A stretch of 64,000 nucleotides of DNA from Pseudomonas sp. GM41(2012) (GCF_000282315.2 NZ_AKJN02000012.1:216338-280337); one strand, 5' to 3'; positions 17,411 through 25,788 are shown, counted from the stretch's first letter. The notes: generated from the sequence alone by a model not told the origin. Translations and numbers: made by a program.

Positions 17411-17531
17411 ATGTTTTGTTAATCCTGCGCAGTGAAAAATAGAATCTCCGGCTGATGCGTGCGTGCCTTGGCCATTTATCGTCCCAAGCGGAAAACTGCG
17501 AATCAGTTGGTTTTCCTGGAGTCATTCAGTC

Positions 17532-18590
17532 ATGGCCACTTCAACTTCCCCTGCGGACAACGTCTCCACACCTGAAGCATCCCGTCAGGCAGAAGGGCAC
17601 TTCCGAAACCATGCGCCCGTGCAACGCGAAGGCTTTCGCAAAATGGTGCGCATCATGTGGAACATGATCTTCCACAAACCGCGTAACACCCGCCCTACGG
17701 CGCCTGTCCCGGTGCAAACCCTGACTCAGGCAGCGTTGATCGCCGCACCTAACCACAGCGTCTACCGCCTCGGCCATTCCACCGTACTGCTTAAACTGCG
17801 GGACAAATTCTGGATCACCGACCCGGTCTTCGCCGAGCGTGCCTCACCGGTGCAATGGGCCGGCCCGAAGCGCTTTCACCAGCCGCCGATCAGCCTCGAA
17901 GAACTGCCGCCTATTGAAGCGGTGATCCTGTCCCACGATCACTACGACCACCTCGATTATCAAGCGGTGCTCAAACTGGCGGACAAGGCCAAGTACTTTC
18001 TGACACCGCTGGGCGTGGGCGACACCCTGATCAAATGGGGCATCGACGCCAGCAAGGTCCGACAACTGGACTGGTGGCAAGGCACTGAGATCGACGGTAT
18101 TCAGTTCATCGCCACACCTTCGCAGCACTTTTCCGGTCGCGGTCTGTTCGATGGCAACAGCACGCTGTGGGCCTCGTGGGTGATGATCGACGGCGACGCG
18201 CGAATTTTCTTCAGCGGCGACAGCGGTTATTTCGATGGCTTCAAACGCATCGGCGAGCAGTACGGCCCCTTCGACCTGACACTCATGGAAACCGGTGCCT
18301 ACAACGTTGAGTGGCCGCATGTGCACATGCAGCCGGAGCAAACCCTACAGGCGCACATCGACCTCAAAGGCCGCTGGTTATTGCCGATTCACAACGGCAC
18401 ATTCGATTTGTCGATGCATGCTTGGTTCGAACCTTTCGACCGCATTCTGGCATTGGCCTGGGAGCGGAATGTTTCGATTACCACGCCGCAGATGGGGCAG
18501 GCGTTTAATGTGATGTATCCGCAGCGGGGCAGCGCTTGGTGGTCGGAGATGGAAAACGTTGGTGATCAGGTGGAGCCTCAGAACGCTTGA
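17532..18590 (+). CDS. MBL-fold metallo-hydrolase (NAPE-PLD/UlaG-like)
   Basis: The 352-residue protein has the metallo-beta-lactamase zinc motif HDHYDH at residues 135-140. Other fold residues are FIATPSQHFSGRG, IFFSGDSGYFDGF, and a late His in LLPIHNGTFDL. The N-terminal extension and the AGPKRFHQPP stretch resemble the NAPE-hydrolysing phospholipase D-like branch. Its substrate is unknown. The start at 17532 follows GGAG; an upstream extension to 17463 is unlikely. It is probably controlled by the divergent TetR protein. Confidence 0.88.
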   Translation: MATSTSPADNVSTPEASRQAEGHFRNHAPVQREGFRKMVRIMWNMIFHKPRNTRPTAPVPVQTLTQAALIAAPNHSVYRLGHSTVLLKLRDKFWITDPVFAERASPVQWAGPKRFHQPPISLEELPPIEAVILSHDHYDHLDYQAVLKLADKAKYFLTPLGVGDTLIKWGIDASKVRQLDWWQGTEIDGIQFIATPSQHFSGRGLFDGNSTLWASWVMIDGDARIFFSGDSGYFDGFKRIGEQYGPFDLTLMETGAYNVEWPHVHMQPEQTLQAHIDLKGRWLLPIHNGTFDLSMHAWFEPFDRILALAWERNVSITTPQMGQAFNVMYPQRGSAWWSEMENVGDQVEPQNA

Positions 18591-18640
18591 TGATGTGTCG
18601 CCGGGCCGACTCACGGAGCGGCCCGAGTTTCACAACCAAA

Positions 18641-18901
18641 CTAGCTGCGTTCGTCCTGTAGCAGATTTAGATATTCCGAGATCTTTGCCACAGTCAAATC
18701 GCGAAATTTTCCGCGGAGCATTTCATTCAGCTCCTCTTGCGACAGCCCGAGTTGTTGTGCCGCCTCAGTCTTACTCAGACGCCCGGTTTCGAGAAGTATG
18801 CCAATCTTCATAACGTACTCAGATTTGGCCCGCATCTCATCCGCGTCGGGATAGCCCAGTGCCTTGTAAACACAGCTATCGCTTCCATCGACTTCATTCA
18901 T
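18641..18901 (-). CDS. XRE-type HTH protein (HigA-like, no toxin partner seen)
   Basis: The 86-residue product has an N-terminal DADEMRAKSEYVMKIGILLE helix and an XRE HTH (RLSKTEAAQQLGLSQEELNEMLRGK) followed by VAKISEYLNLL. This layout is typical of small antitoxin-like regulators of the HigA type. It lies 11 bases after another small HTH gene, so both are likely one operon. No RelE/HigB-like toxin is adjacent. The ATG at 18901 is one of two overlapping ATGs and is the better fit. Confidence 0.75.
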   Translation of the reverse strand: MNEVDGSDSCVYKALGYPDADEMRAKSEYVMKIGILLETGRLSKTEAAQQLGLSQEELNEMLRGKFRDLTVAKISEYLNLLQDERS

Positions 18902-18912
18902 TCGCCGACACC

Positions 18913-19230
18913 TCACTCAACCATCGCATAATCCGCCCGCCCCACCGGATCGGGCGTCGACCCTTTCACATTCATCCCTCGACCCGGCGCGAACCCCGGG
19001 AAGAACACCAACCCCTCCGATTCAAACCGATAAGCCAACGCCAGCCGCGTAACATCCAGCACACCGCGTTCATCCTCAAATCGCTGAATAGCGTCCACCG
19101 AAACCCCGGATTCCCGAGACAGCTCCTCCACACTCCAACCCAGCATCGCTCGGGCCTGAACGCTATGTGCGGGGGTGAACTGGAAAAGGGCGATACGTTC
19201 CAGGGTGATTTTCATCGCAAGAGAGGCCAT
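18913..19230 (-). CDS. Small XRE-like HTH DNA-binding protein
   Basis: The 105-residue product has one recognisable HTH (SVQARAMLGWSVEELSRESGVSVDAIQRFED), like small phage-type regulators. The C-terminal tail (FFPGFAPGRGMNVKGSTPDP) is low in structure. I chose the ATG at 19230, which has CGGAGA upstream. It is the first gene of a two-HTH operon, and the promoter region just upstream carries palindromes, suggesting autoregulation. Its target is unknown. Confidence 0.72.
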   Translation of the reverse strand: MASLAMKITLERIALFQFTPAHSVQARAMLGWSVEELSRESGVSVDAIQRFEDERGVLDVTRLALAYRFESEGLVFFPGFAPGRGMNVKGSTPDPVGRADYAMVE

Positions 19231-19264
19231 GGTGTTCTCCGGGCTCAAGAGTGCTGATTCAAAA

Positions 19265-19285
19265 TGTACTGTGTTTTTGTACAGT
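19265..19285. promoter_or_regulatory. Palindromic candidate operator of the two-HTH operon
   Basis: TGTAC (19265-19269) pairs with GTACA (19279-19283), and ACTGT (19268-19272) pairs with ACAGT (19281-19285), giving overlapping symmetry. It lies 35 bases upstream of the first HTH gene, where an autoregulator would bind. Confidence 0.5.
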
Positions 19286-19323
19286 TGTTTTGAGCCCGAA
19301 TCAAACTCATTTTTTGATTGGTT

Positions 19324-20091
19324 CTATCTCGTCCCGTCCAGCCAGGTCGTTGGTGCCTGTCCCAGTACGCGACGGAACATCGTGGAGAACGCCGCCGGGC
19401 TGTCATAGCCAAAATCCAGGGCAATGCGCGTCACCGGTTCGCCCACCACCAGCCGCGCCAGCGCCAGTACCACACAAGCCCGCTGCCGCCATTGGCTGAA
19501 ACTCAGGCCCGTCTGTTGGCGGAACAGGCGATTGAAAGTTCGCAGGCTGATATGCAACTGATCGGCCCATTGCTGTGGCGACTGGTGAGCGTCGGGCCGC
19601 TGCACAAAGCCCTGGCACAACGTGAGTAGCCGCGCATCGACGGGCAGGGGAATGTGCAACGGCAGGTGAGTGCTGCGCGCCAGTTCATGCAGCAGCAAGC
19701 CGATCAGCGTACCGTCGCGCCCACGCTCGTCATACGCCAGCGGAATCTCCACCGCCTCCATCAGCAAATGCCGCATCAACGGCGAAACGCTGATCACCTG
19801 ACAACGATCTCCCAGATCCACCGCCCCCGGCTCGATATACAAACTGCGCGTGCTCACCCCCAGCATCAGCACCTCATGCGCCACTCCCGCCGGAATCCAC
19901 ACCGCCCGCTGTGGCGGCACCACCCAATTGCCATCGTGCGTGCTGACCTGCATCACCCCGGTGGCGCCGTACAACAATTGCGCCCGTCGATGTGTATGAC
20001 GAGGCAACAAATGGCCGTGGGAATAATCCGTACCGATGGCCACCACCGGCCGTGGCGTGTGGTCCAGCAGATCAATCGAAACATTGCGCAT
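19324..20091 (-). CDS. AraC family regulator with N-terminal cupin
   Basis: The roughly 255-residue protein begins MRNVSIDLLDHTPRPVVAIG and has a cupin sensor domain (LLPRHTHRRAQLLYGATG, then VPPQRAVWIPAGVAHE). The C-terminal double HTH (WADQLHISLRTFNRLFRQQTG, then VTRIALDFGYDSPAAFSTMFRRVLGQ) is typical of AraC/XylS proteins. It is divergent from the TauE-type exporter gene and may control it. The frame is open to 20154, but the ATG at 20091 is the best family start. Confidence 0.88.
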   Translation of the reverse strand: MRNVSIDLLDHTPRPVVAIGTDYSHGHLLPRHTHRRAQLLYGATGVMQVSTHDGNWVVPPQRAVWIPAGVAHEVLMLGVSTRSLYIEPGAVDLGDRCQVISVSPLMRHLLMEAVEIPLAYDERGRDGTLIGLLLHELARSTHLPLHIPLPVDARLLTLCQGFVQRPDAHQSPQQWADQLHISLRTFNRLFRQQTGLSFSQWRQRACVVLALARLVVGEPVTRIALDFGYDSPAAFSTMFRRVLGQAPTTWLDGTR

Positions 20092-20201
20092 CGAGCAGTC
20101 CCAGTGGTTGGCGTAAACACGAACATTATTGGCTGACTTGCTGAAGCAGGCCAAGGCGCATCGCTCTATCGTCGACCGCTCTCAACCAACGGACGACCTC
20201 C

Positions 20202-21017
20202 ATGTTCTATCTTCTGCTGGCACTCTTCGGCTGCATGACCGGCATCACCGCGGTGCTGTTCGGCTTCGGTGGCGGTTTCGTCGTCGTGCCATTGTTGTAC
20301 CGCATGCTCATGACCAGCCACGGCACAGACGACCCCGTCAGCCAATCGGCGATGCACATTGCTGTGGCAACTTCGACCTGTGTGATGATCGTCAACGCAA
20401 CGATCGCCACCGGAAAACACCGCCGTGCCGGTAATCTCATTCGTCATTACTTGTGGCCGTTGGGCGGGTTTATCGGCATGGGCGCGGTCGTCGGCGCCGT
20501 AGCGGCGATGTGGGTAAGTGGCGAAGTGATTCGCTATGCCTTCATCGCGTACCTGGGCGTGACCATCGCGGATTGCCTGTTGCGACGTGGTTTTCTTACA
20601 GCACCCGACACCGCCATCCCACGGCGATTGGGAAGGGCAGAAGTGTCTGGCGGCGGTGTAGGAATCGGCACCATCGCCACGTTTCTCGGCGTAGGCGGCA
20701 GTGTCATGACCGTGCCGTTATTGCGGCGTTGTGGGTTGAGCATGTCCCAGGCGACGTCCATGGCCAATCCGCTGAGTTTGCCCGTGGCGCTGGCCGGGAC
20801 GCTGACTTACATGGCGATGGCTGGGTTTACCGAGTTTGATCTTGGGCCGTGGTTTGTCGGTTATGTGGATGTGATGGCGTTTGCGGTTTTGACGGTGGGG
20901 GCGCTGGTGGGGATTCGGTTGGCTACGCCGTGGATTGGGCGGATACCGGATCGAATGCATGCGCGGGTGTATGTTGGTTTGCTGGTGGTGGTGATGCTTG
21001 GTATGTGGGTCAAGTAG
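20202..21017 (+). CDS. TauE/SafE family sulfite/anion exporter
   Basis: The 271-residue membrane protein has about eight transmembrane segments and the family's glycine-rich repeats (LFGFGGGFVVVPLL in the first half, ATFLGVGGSVMTVPLL in the second). TauE/SafE proteins move sulfite, sulfoacetate or other small organosulfur anions. The substrate here cannot be told. It is divergent from an AraC regulator, which may respond to its substrate. Confidence 0.88.
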   Translation: MFYLLLALFGCMTGITAVLFGFGGGFVVVPLLYRMLMTSHGTDDPVSQSAMHIAVATSTCVMIVNATIATGKHRRAGNLIRHYLWPLGGFIGMGAVVGAVAAMWVSGEVIRYAFIAYLGVTIADCLLRRGFLTAPDTAIPRRLGRAEVSGGGVGIGTIATFLGVGGSVMTVPLLRRCGLSMSQATSMANPLSLPVALAGTLTYMAMAGFTEFDLGPWFVGYVDVMAFAVLTVGALVGIRLATPWIGRIPDRMHARVYVGLLVVVMLGMWVK

Positions 21018-21088
21018 GGTTGGAATCAGGAGGTTTTTTCGCAAGAATAAGTCTTTGCATTGATCAAGATTTCACGCAGGAGAACGTC

Positions 21089-21457
21089 ATGTCGATCCTC
21101 GAAAGTGACTGGAAGAAGTTCAAGGAACTGCGCAAGATTGCGCTCGATCGGTTTTGCCAGGGCGTTCTTGCCGATGCAAAAGCCATTACCCTGCACGGTG
21201 CGCTGTCTGCTCACGCTCGATATGGAATGCTCTACGGCCTGATCCATGATCGAAACAAGGACATGGCCCGAGCCTTTGACCATCACAGCCAATCCCGCTC
21301 CAGTGCTCTCACCGCTTTAAGGTTGTTTGTCATGCATGACTTGCTGACCGACGCAGAGTTATCAGTGCTCAGTGAAGATGCGCTGGACTACATCTCGGAT
21401 GTCATTCGCCGGCCCTATGAGCTTGAATGGGTCGAAGAGATCGTGCGGCAGGACTGA
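21089..21457 (+). CDS. Small helical protein of unknown function
   Basis: The 122-residue product (MSILESDWKKFKELRKIALDR onward) looks all-helical and soluble. I do not recognise a family. The ATG at 21089 has a strong CAGGAGAA. The gene lies between a TauE exporter and a DUF6933-like gene, all in one direction, and the next start follows 37 bases later. The two may be co-transcribed. Confidence 0.65.
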   Translation: MSILESDWKKFKELRKIALDRFCQGVLADAKAITLHGALSAHARYGMLYGLIHDRNKDMARAFDHHSQSRSSALTALRLFVMHDLLTDAELSVLSEDALDYISDVIRRPYELEWVEEIVRQD

Positions 21458-21494
21458 AAACGGTTATCACCAGCCCTTTATAAGAGAAAGATGG

Positions 21495-22190
21495 ATGTGG
21501 ATCTTCAATTGCACCGAAGCGGCAAGTAACTTCTTCAGCCGCGTGCACAAGGGTAAAAAAATCAGCCCGGTGGACAAACCGCCATCGTCCGTCATTGAAG
21601 ATGATGTGCCTGATGAGTCAGCCGAACAGTGGCTGGTTCACGCCGTCACTGTTCAACGCAAGCATGTGTTGTACGTCATTCACGTAAAAACTCGTTATTG
21701 CATGATTTTTGCGGACGCGAAAAAAGCGGACATCGTAGGTTTCGTTCAACGTTTTTCCGAGCGTTGGATAAACGGCGTGATTCAGCATGCGGGGCAACAC
21801 GACATACTTCGTTGGTTCAACGACGAACTGATAGCGGAGCGATTCCAGGAGAGTTGTCGCGAGTACGTGTTTTACAAGCGCGGACATCGCGGTGCGCAGA
21901 AACATATCAATGACATCGCCTGGGTGTTTGAGGGATGTGCTGCCGAACGAGGTTCTTTACCCCCCGACGAGTTCTCGGCAGGCCGCTTCGATGCCGACAT
22001 GAACAACTACCCGAGAGGTGGTAAAGAGCATAAGGATTACTTCTACCCGGATGAGGAAATGATCGTTCACTGGTTAAGCCGTTACGGCGGCCTTGATGAG
22101 GTTGGCATACAAGCAGCCCGTGAGCGGCACAAGGAAGCGAAACGGGAGATTCGGGAGGTCGTAAGGCAGCTTAATCTCGAAGCGCAATGA
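21495..22190 (+). CDS. DUF6933-like protein
   Basis: The 231-residue product begins MWIFNCTEAASNFFS, which resembles the opening of the DUF6933 family. It continues with WLVHAVTVQRKHVLYVIHVKTRYCMIF. The C-terminal half is acidic and Arg/Lys-rich (ERHKEAKREIREVVRQ). Function is unknown. I chose the ATG at 21495 for the family-like start; another ATG at 21491 is in a different frame. Base composition looks lower in GC than the surrounding core genes. Confidence 0.65.
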   Translation: MWIFNCTEAASNFFSRVHKGKKISPVDKPPSSVIEDDVPDESAEQWLVHAVTVQRKHVLYVIHVKTRYCMIFADAKKADIVGFVQRFSERWINGVIQHAGQHDILRWFNDELIAERFQESCREYVFYKRGHRGAQKHINDIAWVFEGCAAERGSLPPDEFSAGRFDADMNNYPRGGKEHKDYFYPDEEMIVHWLSRYGGLDEVGIQAARERHKEAKREIREVVRQLNLEAQ

Positions 22191-22220
22191 GCCGTCGCAA
22201 TGACGCCGTGCCCCGATCCT

Positions 22221-23207
22221 TTAACCTTTGAGCCCCGGCGCCTCACGAATAATGAAGTGATCCAGGTTCTCAATATTCGCGCTGAACACCCCGAACGTCT
22301 GCTCGGGGTTTTTCTTGCTCGGTACCTGCTTCAACTCCGGCGTCACGCCATAAAAGAAGCAATACAACTCTTTCCCGCTCTCACTGGCGTGCTTGATCTC
22401 TTCCAGAAACGCTTTGCGCTTGCGGTAGTTGTCGATCAGCTTTTTGCTCAAGTAAACGTTGACTGAATAAGGCTTCTTCTTCGCCTCGTCCGCTTGCTTG
22501 AACCAGACCTTCTGTTCGAAATCGATGCGAAAGCTCTGCGTGTAATCCTTGATCTCCTTGATCTTGCCCCAGTAAATCAGCCCCTTGTTGTCCTGCAGAT
22601 ACTCGATCTTCTTGAAGAACGACCCATAAGGCGCCGTGTGCTCGCCAATCTTCAGTGGCATGCGCTTGAGCAGCTCCTTGTCCTCGAAGTTCGAAACAAA
22701 ACACTCCACCGGGTGAGCGAAGACACTGGTCTTGTCTGGTGCCGATTCGCGGCTCGGGTGTTCGACATCACTGGCCGCTGAAGAGGGTTTTGGATCATCC
22801 CGCATCACATCAGCCGCCACCGCCGGGTTCGACGGCTTACGCACATACTCGCGTCGCGTCAGCAACAACTCCGACGGGAAATGCTCCTCGCGACTGTCAT
22901 CCGTTTCCGCACCGTCCGCGTCCACACCTGACGCCGACGCCTTGAGACTGACATAAGGACAATCCGCCACATGCCGGGTGCTGGGCGTGTTCTTGAAGTG
23001 CGGGGTGCGCACGTAGTTCACGTTCTTGGCGTTGAACGTCGTCAACATATTCGCCGCATCGAAGGCCAAACGGCAGGAATCGTTGGGGCATTGGAAGTGT
23101 TCTTTGGCGGAGTCGAACTCCATGGTCTCGTCGAAATTGAGATCGCGCACGTCATAGATCGACAGCTTGTCGTCGAGGCTGAGGCAGTAGGCGAGGTCGA
23201 ATTTCAT
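22221..23207 (-). CDS. Unrecognised protein with Cys/His cluster and acidic linker
   Basis: The 328-residue protein has an N-terminal cluster Cys40, Cys45, His70, His79 and Cys83 (FQCPNDSC, then RTPHFKNTPSTRHVADCPY). It resembles the zinc-binding entry domain of CoiA-like and related nucleic-acid-handling proteins. A low-complexity acidic, Ser/Pro-rich linker covers about residues 90-165. A Lys-rich folded C-terminus follows (KKIEYLQDNKGLIYWGKI, then SVNVYLSKKLIDNYRKRK). I do not know the family. The ATG at 23207 has AAGGA upstream. It is convergent with the DUF6933-like gene. Confidence 0.65.
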   Translation of the reverse strand: MKFDLAYCLSLDDKLSIYDVRDLNFDETMEFDSAKEHFQCPNDSCRLAFDAANMLTTFNAKNVNYVRTPHFKNTPSTRHVADCPYVSLKASASGVDADGAETDDSREEHFPSELLLTRREYVRKPSNPAVAADVMRDDPKPSSAASDVEHPSRESAPDKTSVFAHPVECFVSNFEDKELLKRMPLKIGEHTAPYGSFFKKIEYLQDNKGLIYWGKIKEIKDYTQSFRIDFEQKVWFKQADEAKKKPYSVNVYLSKKLIDNYRKRKAFLEEIKHASESGKELYCFFYGVTPELKQVPSKKNPEQTFGVFSANIENLDHFIIREAPGLKG

Positions 23208-23564
23208 GGTGGGCTCGGGTCCTTGAGTGGGGAAGGGTATTAATAGCGGGAGGTGGGGTGGGTTGCACGGAGTGTTTTCAACACACCGTAAAACCCATGG
23301 CAATCCACCGAATCTGTAGGAGCGAGCTTGCTCGCGAAAAACTCAAGAACGCCACTGAATATCTGTTCTACGCACCATCAATCACAACCTTCAACGGCAC
23401 ACCACCAAGAGCAGGTTCGCCACGACTATCGAAATCTCAGCCTTCAGCTAGCGTGGGCAACTCTAGAAATAGTGGCTATTCGCCCTGTTACGTATTGAAA
23501 CCCTTTGGTACTTTGGCGACGGTAGGAATTTTCCTACGGCAATTGTCGATAAAGGGCAGCGCTC
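23208..23564. other. Gene-free stretch with a single REP unit and a palindrome
   Basis: These 357 bases separate divergent genes. They contain one isolated family B REP unit (near 23316-23338, TGTAGGAGCGAGCTTGCTCG). A perfect palindrome GTAGGAA-TT-TTCCTAC lies at 23522-23537, about 28 bases before the HNH endonuclease start, and could be an operator. Nothing else is supportable. Confidence 0.55.
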
Positions 23565-24659
23565 GTGGTGATCAAAGCGGTTTCGAAGGAACGAATAGAC
23601 AAAGCGTTGTTGGAGTTTGATCGTAAATTTCGGAGTAAGAGCGAGTGGCAGGGTTGGGAAAAGAACTTAGCTCACCGTTACGCCGTTCACGCAGGCGGTG
23701 AACTGTACCCGGCGAAGAAAATCGTCTCTCTGGCTACCGGAATTGCCGTAGGCGAATTCTCGGGTGGGCGCCCGACCAACAGCTACCTAGAAAAGCGAGG
23801 CTTCACTATTGTGGAGTTACCGCATGGGGAAGGCGAGCCTGTATTGCAGTTCACGCCGGGAGCTGTTTACGACCGAAAAACTGAGATCAACGGACCGTTC
23901 GGTGGAAGCCTGCAAAGCGGTATTGCAGCGTCCGCTACCCACCCTGTGATTTTTTTGTTCACGGGCGATAGCGGTGAGCAATACGGGTATGCCGACGATT
24001 GGGACAACGGCGCCTATCTTTATACCGGTGAAGGACAGCGGGGGCCGATGACTTTGATCCGAGGCAACCGCGCTATTGCTGAGCATGCCGAGGATGGCCG
24101 AGCGCTGCATTTGTTTAAGTCCCTCGGCAAAGGTAAAGGCAACGCTTACGTGGGCGAGTTTTCTTGCGCCGACATGTTTGAGCGGACCCAGCCGGATGTG
24201 AGCGGCCAGGATCGGACGGCGATTGTTTTTCGGTTAGTCCCTGTGGGTATTTCTGGTGAAATAGCAGATGAAGAACAGTATGAAGATGAGGCTGACCTCT
24301 CCGAATCTCTGGCTGCTGCGCGGTTGGCTGCGTTGGCTGCATGTAAGCCTAGCAGCGATGATTTAGGACAATCCGCTCCGCGTAAGATCTATCAACGCAG
24401 CCGTAAGGTTGCGCACTATGTGTTGATGCGCGCCGAGGGTGAATGTGAGAGCTGTGAGAAGCCGGCTCCTTTTATGAAAAAGGATGGCACACCCTACTTA
24501 GAGCCGCATCACGTAAATCGGCTCTCAGATGGTGGGTTAGATCACCCACGCTATGTGGGGGCTGTGTGCCCAAGTTGCCATCGGGAAATTCATTCTGGCG
24601 TGCACGGAGCGTTGGTGAATCAGAGGCTGAAGCAACGGTTGGAAGCAATTGAAGGCTGA
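23565..24659 (+). CDS. Candidate modification-dependent HNH endonuclease (ScoMcrA-like)
   Basis: The 364-residue protein has three parts. Residues about 25-85 match the N-terminal head domain of ScoMcrA-like nucleases (ELYPAKKIVSLATG, FSGGRPTNSYLEKRGF). Residues about 90-205 look like an SRA-type modified-base-binding domain (GAVYDRKTEING, FGGSLQSGI, GYADDWDNGAYLYTGEGQRG, GNRAIAEHAEDGR). The C-terminus is an HNH nuclease with zinc cysteines Cys294, Cys297, Cys335 and Cys338 and catalytic residues in EPHHVNRLSDGG and CHREIH. I infer type IV restriction of modified DNA. The start is GTG at 23565, or the next GTG codon. No methylase is adjacent. Confidence 0.82.
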   Translation: MVIKAVSKERIDKALLEFDRKFRSKSEWQGWEKNLAHRYAVHAGGELYPAKKIVSLATGIAVGEFSGGRPTNSYLEKRGFTIVELPHGEGEPVLQFTPGAVYDRKTEINGPFGGSLQSGIAASATHPVIFLFTGDSGEQYGYADDWDNGAYLYTGEGQRGPMTLIRGNRAIAEHAEDGRALHLFKSLGKGKGNAYVGEFSCADMFERTQPDVSGQDRTAIVFRLVPVGISGEIADEEQYEDEADLSESLAAARLAALAACKPSSDDLGQSAPRKIYQRSRKVAHYVLMRAEGECESCEKPAPFMKKDGTPYLEPHHVNRLSDGGLDHPRYVGAVCPSCHREIHSGVHGALVNQRLKQRLEAIEG

Positions 24660-24865
24660 TTGAGCTGTGTGCCAAGACAATTGGGCCGTTGCCGGCAATA
24701 CGCCCGAGGCTGCTAATACAGAATTAAATGGAATTTTGTGTAGCGTAAAATCGTGAGGCCAGGTGGCTAGAACTGCGCCAGACGCTTAGGAATGAGCTGA
24801 ATCCGCGTTTGACGATCGCCGAGGGTTGAACCCCCTCGGTCGATCTTACAAAAGACACAGCTGCA

Positions 24866-25435
24866 CTAACTCACCGAAGGCCTCGAAGACTGGACCACCT
24901 CCAATACCTTCCGCCACCAAGGCTTACCCGCTGGCACTCGCCGCCGTGTGCGGCTGAGCAGTAGCAACGGCATGTCCCGCAGCCGAATCCAGCCTTCATC
25001 CTGCCAATGCAACAGACTCAATGACATCTCCGGCCAGTCCAACAAACTCAACATCGGTCGATCGGCATTGTCAGACGGCAACGCATCACGCAAGGCGGGG
25101 ACAACCTGATGCGTTAGCCACTCACGTAACAATCGATTTACCGGCGCGTAGTGATACACCAACAAGGCATATACACCTGACTCGCTAAGCATCAACCGTT
25201 GCTCCGGTTGACCGTGGTAGCGAATCAACAGTGTGAGCCTTTGATCCTCGTCGAGTTTGCTGACCACGCGATCATTCAAGTGAACGCCCAATAAGCGACC
25301 TAGATCGCGGGCGCAGAACCATGGTTGGTTTTCCAGCAGGAGTGCGTGGAGGGAGAGGTTATGGCGAGTGAAGATTGTCGGGTTGAAAGGATCAGTCATG
25401 ACCGAACGATGTGGGATTTGTGTAGGCATATCCAT
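24866..25435 (-). CDS. Bro-N domain (antirepressor-like) protein
   Basis: The 189-residue protein has a Bro-N domain: WFCARDLGRLLGVHLNDRVVSKL, LMLSESGVYALLVYHY, then LREWLTHQVVPALR. Bro-N is found in phage antirepressors and baculovirus BRO proteins and binds DNA. Here it stands alone, with no phage structural or integrase genes nearby. The C-terminal half is Arg/Leu-rich with no recognised domain. GAGGTAATGG precedes the ATG. It may be a domesticated regulator or phage remnant. Confidence 0.82.
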   Translation of the reverse strand: MDMPTQIPHRSVMTDPFNPTIFTRHNLSLHALLLENQPWFCARDLGRLLGVHLNDRVVSKLDEDQRLTLLIRYHGQPEQRLMLSESGVYALLVYHYAPVNRLLREWLTHQVVPALRDALPSDNADRPMLSLLDWPEMSLSLLHWQDEGWIRLRDMPLLLLSRTRRRVPAGKPWWRKVLEVVQSSRPSVS

Positions 25436-25468
25436 TACCTCTACGTGTGAAGTTGAAGAGGGCCGGAA

Positions 25469-25594
25469 CCCAACGTAGAGGATCTAAGAAATCCCAACGA
25501 GCCGTTTCTCTCACTCACAGGATTGCGCATACATCGCTGAAATCAGCACGCGTACTGTGTGAGGGAATTAGCTTCTACGTTGGGCGTTTCTTAG
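25469..25594. repeat. Imperfect inverted repeat upstream of the Bro-N gene
   Basis: CTAAGAAATCCCAACG (25484-25499) is nearly the reverse complement of CGTTGGGCGTTTCTTAG (25578-25594). A further CCCAACGTAG (25469-25478) is the exact complement of CTACGTTGGG (25575-25584). The stretch lies between the start of the Bro-N gene and the end of nrdB. It could be an operator array, a hairpin RNA or an old element end. Confidence 0.5.
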
Positions 25595-25710
25595 GCACCT
25601 GCAATAGAGCTTAGAGGCGCTTTTAAGAGTCATCAATGCAGAAAAATCTGGAGTTGCTGTAGGAGGATTGGCGGTGAGCGTCGAAAGAAGTAAGACTTTT
25701 CCCACCCAAT

Positions 25711-25740
25711 AAAAAGCCCCGATCAGATCGGGGCTTTTAG
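25711..25740 (-). terminator. Rho-independent terminator of nrdB
   Basis: AAAGCCCCGATC and GATCGGGGCTTT form a strong hairpin, followed on the minus strand by a T-rich run. It lies just beyond the nrdB stop. Confidence 0.9.
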
Positions 25741-25788
25741 TATTTTGATTTGTCGATTTACATCGTCAAATCGCGGCAAGCTCAGGAA

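Noticed and set aside
21372..21494. Long upstream extension of the DUF6933-like gene
   Set aside because: It overlaps the preceding gene, lacks a ribosome site, and the family-like start is at 21495.
24866..25435. A prophage around the Bro-N gene
   Set aside because: No integrase, structural, lysis or terminase genes are present.
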